Source of the DNA: Euperipatoides rowelli
Taxonomy: Eukaryota; Onychophora; Udeonychophora; Euonychophora; Peripatopsidae
Assembly (NCBI GenBank): GCA_003024985.2
Contig: PXIH01S0005578.1
Length of the DNA stretch: 11,210 bases
Reading direction: 5' to 3' (one strand)
How positions within the stretch are numbered: position 1 is the first letter of the stretch; each line of letters starts with the position of its first letter. Under the pieces are notes generated by a model. The model did no database searches and had not been told where the DNA came from. It saw only the letters and a program-made list of their open reading frames with translations. Positions 1 through 7,215 of this stretch are shown here, in pieces. Both the position numbers and the translations under genes were made by a program.

Positions 1-429
1 CAGCAATTCCATATATATATAATTCAAGGATACAAATAAAATAATAATTTGCAAACATAATGCCATAAGGGCCCCAGCACACTGAGCGTTGTGATGCGTT
101 GCGATGCGATATAGCACACGATATAGCGCAATAGAATTAGGTATTTATAAATAGATGTCACACACATGCACGTTGAAGCACGATGGAAACTTTAATTTTA
201 TTACGCTTGATGACAGCACCAGAGTTTAGGGATAATCCACCGGCTGCTCCTATTTCCATTTGTATCCACATAAAAATGTAGGTGATCAAAAATGCTTGTA
301 TATAGCCTTGCCCTTGTTGCCGATAATTTTTACACTACACTTTTTTAAAAGTTTATTCAAAACAAGTGACTGACTGAAGCTGCCAGCACCCGCCTACATC
401 TAGCCTGAAGATATCCTCTGTAAGTTTGA
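1..429. other. AT-rich non-coding DNA
   Basis: I see no coding region here. The stretch holds a short GC-rich block with a 10-bp tandem repeat (annotated separately) and a good splice-donor-like GTAAGT at 420-425. Nothing links it to a recognised gene. Confidence 0.6.
86..110 (+). repeat. Short tandem repeat of GCGTTGYGAT
   Basis: Two adjacent 10-bp units (GCGTTGTGAT at 86-95, GCGTTGCGAT at 96-105) are followed by a partial GCGAT. The block is clearly richer in G, C and CpG than its surroundings and continues into two GATATAGC units near 106-128. It could be a subterminal piece of a DNA transposon, but I see no terminal inverted repeat to support that. Confidence 0.5.
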
Positions 430-690
430 CTTATAAATTATTTCTGTTCGATTTCTTTCCTTTGTCAGTCTAGCAATTTTATATTTAAAGCCAACATCAG
501 AAACAAATTGCTGAAGAGATTGCTGTCAGAGACAGACAAACCACCAACACTAGATCAACTGAAGGGGATATCGGAAAGCAGGAAGCAGAGTGGCCACTTT
601 TCCTTGAACATCAAAGAGATTAACCAGTTTACTATTTTCCAGCCTAAGAAACCTAAGGCCAGCTTACATCAGAGATTTTTCACACTTTGA
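430..690 (+). CDS. Unrecognised open frame, C-terminal exon or retrocopy
   Basis: The frame is open for 86 codons from 430 to the TGA at 688-690. It has no ATG, so it would be an exon or a 5'-truncated copy. From about codon 20 it reads like real protein: a basic and polar segment (KLLKRLLSETDKPP), a run rich in K, S and Q, then FSLNIKEINQFTIFQPKKPK and a short end (ASLHQRFFTL). I cannot assign a family. A splice-acceptor-like polypyrimidine tract with CAG ends at 468, and GTAAGT lies at 420-425; the implied 49-nt intron is very short, and the matching upstream frame also lacks a start. The stop is followed by sequence that looks like a 3'UTR ending in AATAAA and a long A run, which favours the end of a real transcript. 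It may still be a chance frame. Confidence 0.3.
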   Translation, partial: LINYFCSISFLCQSSNFIFKANIRNKLLKRLLSETDKPPTLDQLKGISESRKQSGHFSLNIKEINQFTIFQPKKPKASLHQRFFTL

Positions 691-1282
691 CTGTCTGAGG
701 CAAAAATACTCTTTGTAACACCCAGCTGTAATTTTGACCATCTCAGTTCATTCATAGCTCACGACCGAAGAAATTCCAACGTAAAAATAACCATTTCATT
801 AAGTATACATATTTTTCTGCAAACTTTTAATCCCAGCATTTACAGATCATCTAGAACTTTAATCAGCTTAATCTCAAAACTCTTGTGTTTTTTTTTAAAC
901 TAACTAATTGTAAACAAGTACAAGAAAAACTTATCCACGCTTCATATCACTTTCTTCAAGAAATGATCGACACATCAACCCAAGATAATGCAAAAATAAA
1001 CATAAGTCTGCAGCACATGTAAGTCATTTGATTTTTTTTTAGTTAGAAGGAATATTGCCAATTATATTTTTTTTATGTTTAATTGTCATGTTAGTTCATA
1101 TTTGTTTAATCATTTAAATTGATTTTTATTTTCCTATGCCCCCAAAATAAGATATCTATTTATATTTCCATTTTTAATTCAGTTTTTGATTTATGTGTGA
1201 TTATAAAAGCACTATTATCTAAATAAGAACATTTGTTTGTTGGAAGTAATAAAAAATAAATTCACTAAAAAAAAAAAAAAAA
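691..1282 (+). other. 3'UTR-like tract with AATAAA and poly(A)
   Basis: This AT-rich non-coding stretch ends with two AATAAA hexamers (1248-1253 and 1255-1260) and then 16 consecutive A (1267-1282), 13 nt after the first hexamer. A genomic A run at the normal cleavage distance from AATAAA is the mark of a reverse-transcribed mRNA or other retroposed RNA. With the open frame ending at 690 it would make a processed pseudogene with a 3'UTR of about 560 bp. I could not find a convincing target-site duplication, partly because a MITE sits 8 bp beyond the A run. The alternative is a chance A-rich run in AT-rich DNA. Confidence 0.45.
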
Positions 1283-1293
1283 CATTAAATTAA

Positions 1294-1306
1294 CCCCTTA
1301 GCTGCG
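1294..1306 (+). repeat. Left terminal inverted repeat of MITE
   Basis: CCCCTTAGCTGCG follows directly after TTAA and pairs with 1974-1986 with two mismatches. Confidence 0.8.
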
Positions 1307-1909
1307 TACTGTAAATGAAGATTTGTTCCCAATTTGCTGTACTATTTAGACTATTTTGACATGTTTAGTTAAGTTATATAAAACAGCTAAATTCTTTTTG
1401 AAATTTGAAATGTTATACATTATTGGAAAGATAATTAAATGCCCTACAAGAATCTGTAAATGAATATTAATTTATTTTTTATTTTGTATACAAAAACTAA
1501 ATCTAGCGATCTATTAAAAAATGGAAAAAAAAATAAAGACATTTTTTTTCCCCTAATGCTAACATTTGTTAATTTTATCATATTTTGCTGCTAATTTTGT
1601 TATAAATCTAAAATAAGTGAATAAATAATTTTCCAAATGTAATAAAATATTGAATTTTCAAAGAGATACTCTTACGACCAGCGCGGGAGTTTGTAAAGGC
1701 AGTCAGTCAATGAAGTAAACCTACTGTCTGCAGCCATAATATACTGTATATTATTTTATGTTTACAAATAGCAACAATTAAAATTATATTCTGTAAATTA
1801 ACATATTTATATTGATTAATTATTATTTAGAAAACATAAAAATATATTAATTAGGTATTTAAAAGTTATTAAACTGAAAAAAAAAAAGTAAATATTAATA
1901 TTTCTCATT

Positions 1910-1929
1910 AAGACGTTTTTAAACGTCTT
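1910..1929. repeat. Subterminal palindrome in MITE
   Basis: AAGACGTTT and AAACGTCTT form a perfect 9-bp inverted repeat around a TT loop. Its right arm is also the start of the first subterminal direct repeat. Such subterminal repeats often serve as transposase contacts in DNA transposons; that role is inferred here. Confidence 0.75.
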
Positions 1930-1936
1930 CTGCAAA
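1921..1936 (+). repeat. MITE subterminal repeat, copy 1
   Basis: AAACGTCTTCTGCAAA matches copy 2 at 1964-1979 in 15 of 16 bases. Copy 2 runs into the right terminal repeat, so copy 1 looks like a duplicated inner binding site. Confidence 0.75.
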
Positions 1937-1963
1937 ACTGGAACTGTCTGTGAAAACAGCAAT

Positions 1964-1979
1964 AAACGTCTTCCGCAAA
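1964..1979 (+). repeat. MITE subterminal repeat, copy 2
   Basis: AAACGTCTTCCGCAAA is the partner of 1921-1936. It overlaps the first bases of the right terminal inverted repeat. Confidence 0.75.
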
Positions 1980-1986
1980 TAAGGGG
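1974..1986 (-). repeat. Right terminal inverted repeat of MITE
   Basis: CGCAAATAAGGGG is followed by TTAA at 1987-1990 and is the inverted partner of 1294-1306. Confidence 0.8.
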
Positions 1987-1990
1987 TTAA

Positions 1991-3795
1991 GTTCAGTCAA
2001 ATTACTTTTTATTGATTCCAAAGTTAGAAAATAAATAATACATCTAAGACAAATGATTTAAACATTTGAATGCATAATTAATTAAATACAATTATTTATT
2101 GAAATATTAAATATGGTAACTAAAAATCAAAGGAACAATGCCGACAAAGATTTTTTTTTATCCCATTTAGTTAAACCAGTGAATGCAATTAAAAACTTTA
2201 AAGCAAAATATCTTCCTTTTTTTTTTAAACCTCTTTATAATTTCATAGCATTGCCATAAAATCACAACTATTTTACCTATATGATAAATATCAATAATTT
2301 TAATAAAGTTTATATAAATTTGTAAAAAAAAAAATATGAACATTATGGCTAAATAATTATGAATGTCTTCAATGTGGCATAATGTAAATTAAGTTTTAAT
2401 CCTTAAATAGCTGGATATTTCCTATAATGTTTGTTTTCATGTAGTATTATAATGGCATATTTATTTGTAAATAAAATTTGCATAGCATATTGAATAATTA
2501 ATGATTGTAGTGACTTATTGAAAGTTCTTTACAATGGATTGATATAGGCCTATATGAGTATATTTTTAAAAAATTTAAAAGCTTATACTGTTTTATTTTT
2601 GTTCTAATTTATCCTCTTGTTAGCCCAGTTTCTTAGTAAGCTTGTTCACTCTGAAGAATATTAGTTTTTCTCCTTGATTATATTATAGATTGAAGTTAAT
2701 CTTGAAATTCTTATCATTAACTAAGAATTTATAAACAATTTTTTAATCCTGTGACAATAACCCTCTTAACATATTACATTGGTAATCATGAGTGTAACAC
2801 ACCCATCAATCTAAAAGATCCCTGCTTAGACTGTAATCACTGTATATTTATTCTAATGAAATACATACATATTATAACTTATAAATGTTGATAAAACCAC
2901 CAAAAAATGTGTGTTATAATTTACTGTTATAGACAATCAGTGCAAAATTATGCCTGATGCTCCATACAAATTTTTTTTCTGCATGATGTGCATTTGAACA
3001 ATGTTTAATATCTTAAAGGGGCATAAACCTCCTCTATTTTTCCTTGGCTCTCCTTATGTGGGTGCCGAAAGGATTGGGTTTATTTGATGGATACTGTTTA
3101 ATATCACCCGAAAGTGTAGGTAATAATTCCACTAACATTATAAGTAGTAATGTGTGTGAGAGACAGACTTGTTTATTACTGCTCAACTGCTACAATTTTA
3201 TATATTAGGAAGGTATCGATACTAAAAAAATACATCAAAGGGTTATTTATAAAACTTAAACCATTTGGATGTGGCACACACATGGTTACTGTTCCAGAGT
3301 TAAAATTAGTGTTAATTGCAATTTTAGGAATCCTTCAACTAGAGGTAAGGAAGTAAAAACATATGTTGTCAGTCATAAATATGGCGTCCGCTGACTAGAT
3401 CCCTAATGAAATGTATACCTTGATTTAATTATCTATTGTTTTTTTTTTCTTACCGCACTATCTGAAGATACTGAATTAACCTTTTTTACAAGCGATACAA
3501 AACAAAATCTTTATCCCATATTTTCCTGGTTTTAACCTCATGCATCTTCTAAATGGACATTTCCCCCCTATAAGTTGTAGGTTTATCATCCACAGTCAAA
3601 ATTAATGTTTATTAGAGCTGTAGTTCACTCCACATGCCTTTAATAAAATTCCAAATAAAGTTCATACTGCTTCTAACTTGTCACATGTCTGAGCTATATG
3701 TGCTTGATGTTTAGTAATCGAATCATAATAGTGCAGATAACATTGTACTTTCTGGAGGCCCTTTGTACTATTTGTTCTGTCAAGTTGAGCAAAAC
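1991..3795. other. AT-rich DNA without recognisable genes
   Basis: I find no supportable gene in these 1.8 kb. The longest open frame (3150-3356, + strand) has no recognisable family. Small items of note are a 14-bp palindrome ATATAGGCCTATAT (2542-2555), an 11-bp direct repeat flanking 82 GC-richer bases (3002-3105), a near match to the Tn5 mosaic end (3150-3166) and several T10-T12 tracts. The last few hundred bases before 3796 could be the 5'UTR of the LINE that follows, but no boundary is visible. Confidence 0.55.
3002..3105. repeat. 11-bp direct repeats flanking an 82-bp segment
   Basis: TGTTTAATATC occurs exactly at 3002-3012 and again at 3095-3105. The 82 bp between them (3013-3094) are visibly richer in G and C than the surroundings. 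This is what a small insertion with a target-site duplication would look like, but no element family or end structure is recognised, and chance similarity in AT-rich DNA is possible. Confidence 0.35.
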
Positions 3796-4080
3796 ATGGC
3801 TACAATAAACTTTTTAAAATATTATACATCGGTCATTATAATATTGTAAGTAATGACACTAGTCTAAATAAAAACCCAGGTCCTATAAGATATCCATGTG
3901 TTGTATGCTGTAAACCTGCTGCTAAAAACACATAAAGCCATTACATGTGATATGTGCTCACTTTGGTCACACATAAAATGCCCTAGAATTGCTTCAATAT
4001 ATTATAAGATAATACAAAATCCTGTAAATTGCGATTTTGTCTGTATCATATGTTTCTTCTCAAATTCTGTGGTGTGGTGA
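3796..4080 (+). pseudogene. LINE N-terminus: 2A-like NPGP motif and PHD finger
   Basis: ATG at 3796 opens a hydrophobic start (INFLKYYTSVIIIL) that stops at 3847-3849. The overlapping frame from 3846 reads SNDTSLNKNPGP, with NPGP at 3873-3884, followed at once by CVVC (3897-3908). That frame stops at 3930, and the PHD continues in the next frame: CDMC (3946-3957), W-S-H (3964-3972), C (3979-3981) and CIIC (4042-4053), stop at 4078-4080. Spacing C-X2-C, C-X2-C-X4-H-X2-C, C-X2-C is a complete C4HC3 PHD finger, with the W before the His that this family favours. Many LINEs of marine and other invertebrates have NPGP directly before such a finger; in some, NPGP ends a 2A peptide that breaks the chain during translation. 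Here the residues before NPGP deviate from the D-x-E-x pattern. Two frame changes show that it is a pseudogene. Confidence 0.8.
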
Positions 4081-4300
4081 AAGAATCTGATAACCCACAT
4101 TTTTAAAAAAAATGAGTTAACAGCACTGAATGATACCTGGTGTCATTTATTAACATCTGGAAAATATTTTAGTTTCTGTTTACATTTTCTGTCAATAGAT
4201 GTAAGAATCAGTTGTTCAGATTTATAACTGAGTTTTTTTTATATGCATGAACCTGATAAACTTCATAAAATGGCTATCAAAGACAAAATAACTCTCTGAA
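4081..4300. other. Unassigned junction between LINE and inserted gene
   Basis: The LINE reading fades after the PHD finger; KESDNPHF near 4080 may still belong to it. The insert's recognisable protein begins near 4301, perhaps a little earlier. The boundary must lie in here, but I see no inverted repeat or target-site duplication that marks it. Confidence 0.4.
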
Positions 4301-5411
4301 AGAAAAATATATGATTTATATGTACAAAAATGCACTAATGATGAACAGGAATCAGTATATTTTATCACCATTACCCATATGTTTTGAACAGAGTTCAACT
4401 TACACTTTGTTTCACCTAGCCTTGATACCTGCAAATGATATGATATGCTACTTAATGTCTTTTAAAAGGGCAATATCAGAAGTGAAAAACAAAAGCATGG
4501 AACAAGACATACAACCTCATCTCTGAAAAGCTGAAACGACTTTAAAACAGTGAATGAAAACGGATCTCTCTTCACATTAGCATTTGATATGCAACAGAGT
4601 TTACCAAATCCACATATTGCAGTCCTATGTAACCTTTTATTCCATATTATAGCTTTGGACACAAAATAATAGAATCCATGACTCTAAAGGTGAATCCCAT
4701 ATGCACATGTGGTCAGCAGACATAACTGGTGGGAGGCTCTCCAGAAGTTATTTATTGTTTAAATGACTACCAGAAGAAACTAAAAGGTAGTCAAATGCCC
4801 AACATTATGTGGTAAGACTCATGAGGAGGCCAAAATAAAAACATGAATATGATATCATTTTGCTATTATGTAGTACACATTTGGAAATTGTTCCATACAG
4901 TGGAACATAACTTTCCAATACCAGGACATATGTTTCTTTGCTGTCGCATGATTTTGGTATAATAGAAAAGAAGAACTCCTGTATTGTATACACTAGAATG
5001 ATGATGCAAAATTGTTGAAACATGCAAGAAGAGTAAACCTGTTCATGTTAATGACCCAAAGAGGCTTTGTATCAGTCCAAAATGTGAAAACATCCTGACA
5101 TTCCAAAAGAAAGACACTTATGGTGGCATTGTTAGATACAGAAATCTGTATGCACTCTGATTACACAAGGACTGCCAGGGAAGTACTGTATTACATATAC
5201 AATAATATTGACCTTAAAGAATTCAGAGAAGTAAACATTTCTAAAAAAGGAAAATTTCCTAAAGTGTGCCTTACTCCACTGCATCGCTACAGGCTTCCAA
5301 TCAATACAGGCTAAACTTAATGATTTAAGAAACCTCTGCCAATACATCCTTGAAGAGAATCAAACATTCTATGCTTGGATAAGCAGTAAAAAAACTACAT
5401 CTCTTAAATAA
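4301..5411 (+). pseudogene. Degenerate DUF7869-like (GGQN family) protein gene
   Basis: Successive pieces match, in order, an uncharacterised family common in insect and other invertebrate genomes, often inside mobile DNA. Visible blocks are RKIYDLYVQKC (4301), TEFNLHFVSPSLDTCK (4388-4435), FDMQQSLPNPHI (4583), LWT and RIHDSKGESHMHMW (4653-4710), DS-stop-GGQNKN (4816-4842; a TGA where the family has Cys), FHTVEHNFPIPGHMF (near 4890-4935), HDFGIIEKK (4947), IVETCKKSKPV (5011), the frame at 5120-5311, and AKLNDLRNLCQYI near the end. The stop is TAA at 5409-5411. At least six frame changes and several in-frame stops make it a pseudogene. The Asp before QQ and the Asp before GGQN look like metal-binding residues of an RNase H-like fold; that, and a transposase role, is inference. 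The family name is from memory of its motifs. It lies within the LINE, same strand. Confidence 0.78.
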
Positions 5412-5498
5412 AGTTGAAAACAACAACTGCAACCTAAAAACCAAAGTGAATAAGAATCTGAACATCTAATCAATAAAACAAGTTCAGTGTGGGTTATT

Positions 5499-5553
5499 AT
5501 GCACTATGAACTGTATAAAAATATTAGTAAATATTTAAGTTTTTTTTTTCTTA
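5499..5553 (+). repeat. Direct repeat, copy A
   Basis: It starts ATGCACTATGAA, passes through TATTTAAG and ends in a T10 run plus CTTA. It matches copy B (5626-5682) along its whole length, with scattered substitutions and small indels, at a period of 127 bp. Confidence 0.7.
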
Positions 5554-5570
5554 TACTTCGCCAGAGAAAT

Positions 5571-5612
5571 ATGCCTATAAAGTGTGTGACTGTGGGATGC
5601 AGTAATAGTTAA
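5571..5612 (+). pseudogene. Possible start of a THAP zinc-finger protein
   Basis: ATG at 5571 reads MPIKCVTVGCSNS and then meets TAA (5610-5612). M-P-x-x-C-x4-C-x-N is the usual opening of a THAP domain, a C2CH zinc finger that binds DNA and is found in P-element transposases and many animal proteins. In the same frame after the stop, NQKVHAL resembles the K-x-V-x-x-H-x-F that follows in THAP domains. The remaining Cys and His residues and the downstream A-V-P-T-I-F box are not visible, so at best this is a truncated or broken piece. Only 13 residues support it, and chance is possible. Confidence 0.4.
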
Positions 5613-5625
5613 AATCAGAAGGTTC

Positions 5626-5682
5626 ATGCACTATGAAATGTAAAAAATTAGTTACCATAATATTTAAGTTTTTTCTTTCTTA
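5626..5682 (+). repeat. Direct repeat, copy B
   Basis: Partner of 5499-5553: ATGCACTATGAA, then TATTTAAG and a T-rich end TTTTTTCTTTCTTA. It overlaps the sequence just after the THAP-like start. Confidence 0.7.
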
Positions 5683-5994
5683 AAGTACTAAATATTAAAA
5701 TAAATAGCCAAATATTTTCTGTTAAATTATTTTATGTATGCACTATACAAATATACAAAAGAAAAAATTATAATAAAATATGTTTGGTCAAAAATAGGCA
5801 CTTTGCATTTTATCAATTTCACAAAACTCTAATTTTGTGGGTTTTCAGATTCTTGAGCCATGCCACAGAATTTGCCTTTTCATGACATAAAATGGGAAAG
5901 AGAAAAATGTTGATTTGGAAGTGTAAATGATGAATCAATTATCTCTAGGAAATAATGTTAACCTCTTGTTCAATTATTATATTTTTGGAAATAG

Positions 5995-6660
5995 TACAGT
6001 TTTGATGGAACCAGAATAGATGGCTTACAAAATAATCTGAGAATCACCATGGTAATTATTGGGAGTCTTGAAATGCATTTTGATGAGATTATGTTGTTTG
6101 TATTGGAAAATAAACCTGATGTCTTTGGTCTTGTAGAAACTTGGCTTGATGAAGTTACTAGTGATGCCATGATCAAGATAAATGGGTATTGCCTTTATAG
6201 GAAATATAGAGATGATGGAAGACATTGTGGAGGCATCATGGTGTATGTTAAAGACTCCTTAATTGGTACAATAAAGTTTGAAAAGAGCATCACAAGCTGC
6301 TTTGAGCAAATATGGATTGAATTTAAACCAATAAACGTAAAAAAAAAAATCCAGTATTAATTGGTGTTTACTATATATCCCTAAGATCTATGGGTTATAG
6401 AAGAAATTCAAGATATTCTTGAAAAAGTGCAATATATGGATAATATAGTTATTCTTATAGATGATTCCAATGTCAATTTGAATGTAAATTTGCCTACAGC
6501 TATTAAATTTAAAAACATATGTGTTGTGTATTTGTATAGTCAGCTGGTAAACAGATGCACTAGGAATACTACTTTGTGAGTACTTGACCATTTCTGGACT
6601 AACTCACCAGATGTACAGATAGGTTTTAGTGACCATTGCATGATATCAGGGATTGTCAGA
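5995..6660 (+). pseudogene. LINE APE-type endonuclease domain
   Basis: The frame is open from 5995 to the TAA at 6358-6360. After ATG 6049 it reads VIIGSLEMHFDEI, then ENKPDVFGLVETWLDE with the catalytic Glu at 6136-6138, GGIMVYVKDSL, and EQIWIEF. At an A11 run (6339-6349) the protein moves to another frame (PVLIGVYY, 6351) and returns near 6390: VILIDDSNVNL (6451; family G-D-F-N, here D-D-S-N), QLVNRCTRNTT, VLDHFWTNSPD (6580) and FSDHCMISG (6625) with the catalytic Asp-His at 6631-6636. These are the landmarks of the apurinic-type endonuclease that nicks target DNA for LINE integration. In-frame stops at 6358, 6382 and 6577 disable it. The DHxWTNSPD signature is typical of CR1-like elements. 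Confidence 0.92.
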
Positions 6661-7215
6661 TTTGAAAACCTTAAAAAGAATAAAATTTCAATGATTATAA
6701 ATTTTTTAATGATCTTAAAAATATGTCATGGCAGAGTATTGTTGATTCAAATTCCATTGATGGAAAAGTAAAATTGTTTAATAAATTCATCCAACCCTAC
6801 TAGAGAAAAACGCCACAATCTCTAAAGTTAGTAGAACAAAAACACACAAAAGCCTATCTTGGATAAGCAGGAAATACTGGAAAATATTAAATATAAAGAT
6901 ATTGTAAAAATGAAGGCTTTTAATTATGGTAATCAAGTTACTTGAAAACTGTATCAGAAATAAAATATGTTGAATATAAAAATAAGGAAAGAATAAAGAT
7001 TATATTATCAGTCTAAAATATATCTGCATTGTAAGGATACCCAAGAAATTTTGAAAATAATAAATGAACTTATTAGCACAAAAAAGAATAAAAGTAAGAA
7101 TATAGATTTAAAACTACCAATAAATGAAGAAAGCCTAAATGATAATTGTATTGACACAGGTAAATAAATATATAACAAGATCAGTAGTACTTACAATGTT
7201 TCTCAGATAGATCAA
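6661..7215 (+). pseudogene. LINE linker between endonuclease and RT
   Basis: Lysine-rich coding remnants follow the endonuclease: KPILDKQEILENIKYKDIVK (near 6850-6909), KYVEYKNKERIKIILS (6966 on), then DTQEILKIINELISTKKNK (from 7039) running to a TAA at 7165-7167. In CR1-like elements this region carries a P-W-[IL] segment, a basic helix with Y-K-x-x-R-N, and a W-x-x-[IL]-N-x-L segment just before the RT. The order fits, with W replaced in the copies seen here. Stops and at least two frame changes show decay. Confidence 0.8.

Larger units (their letters stand above)
1290..1990. mobile_element. piggyBac-type MITE with TTAA target duplications
   Basis: The element proper is 1294-1986 (693 bp). 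It begins CCCCTTAGCTGCG and ends CGCAAATAAGGGG; the second is the inverted form of the first at 11 of 13 positions. TTAA flanks it exactly on both sides (1290-1293, 1987-1990). Insertion at TTAA with C-rich ends is the hallmark of the piggyBac superfamily. No transposase frame is present, so it is a non-autonomous copy that would depend on a related transposase elsewhere. The right end carries a subterminal direct repeat and a palindrome, annotated separately. A GC-richer patch at 1672-1737 differs from the AT-rich interior and may be left over from the parent element. Confidence 0.85.
5412..5994. other. Insert remainder: repeats and possible THAP start
   Basis: These 580 bp separate the DUF7869-like remnant from the LINE endonuclease. 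They hold a pair of direct repeats (5499-5553, 5626-5682) and a short THAP-like coding start (5571-5612). From about 5690 to 5990 I see nothing recognisable. The right boundary of whatever was inserted in the LINE must lie before about 5995, where the endonuclease frame opens. Confidence 0.5.

Noticed and set aside
420-468. Candidate 49-nt intron (GTAAGT to TTTCCTTTGTCAG)
   Set aside because: Donor and acceptor fit the consensus, but the intron would be unusually short and neither side has a start codon or recognised protein. Kept only as a remark on the 430-690 frame.
3150-3356. 68-residue open frame with KKYIKG and KPFG, faintly like the K-x-[FY]-I-[KR]-G-K-P region of piggyBac transposases
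   Set aside because: The similarity is a few residues only, the order does not fit, no neighbouring piggyBac blocks are visible, and the start overlaps the mosaic-end-like sequence.
5132-5347. Minus-strand open frame of 71 residues
   Set aside because: It is the shadow of the DUF7869-like remnant on the plus strand, whose blocks are recognisable.
5970-6225. Two overlapping minus-strand open frames
   Set aside because: They lie opposite the LINE endonuclease and have no recognisable content.
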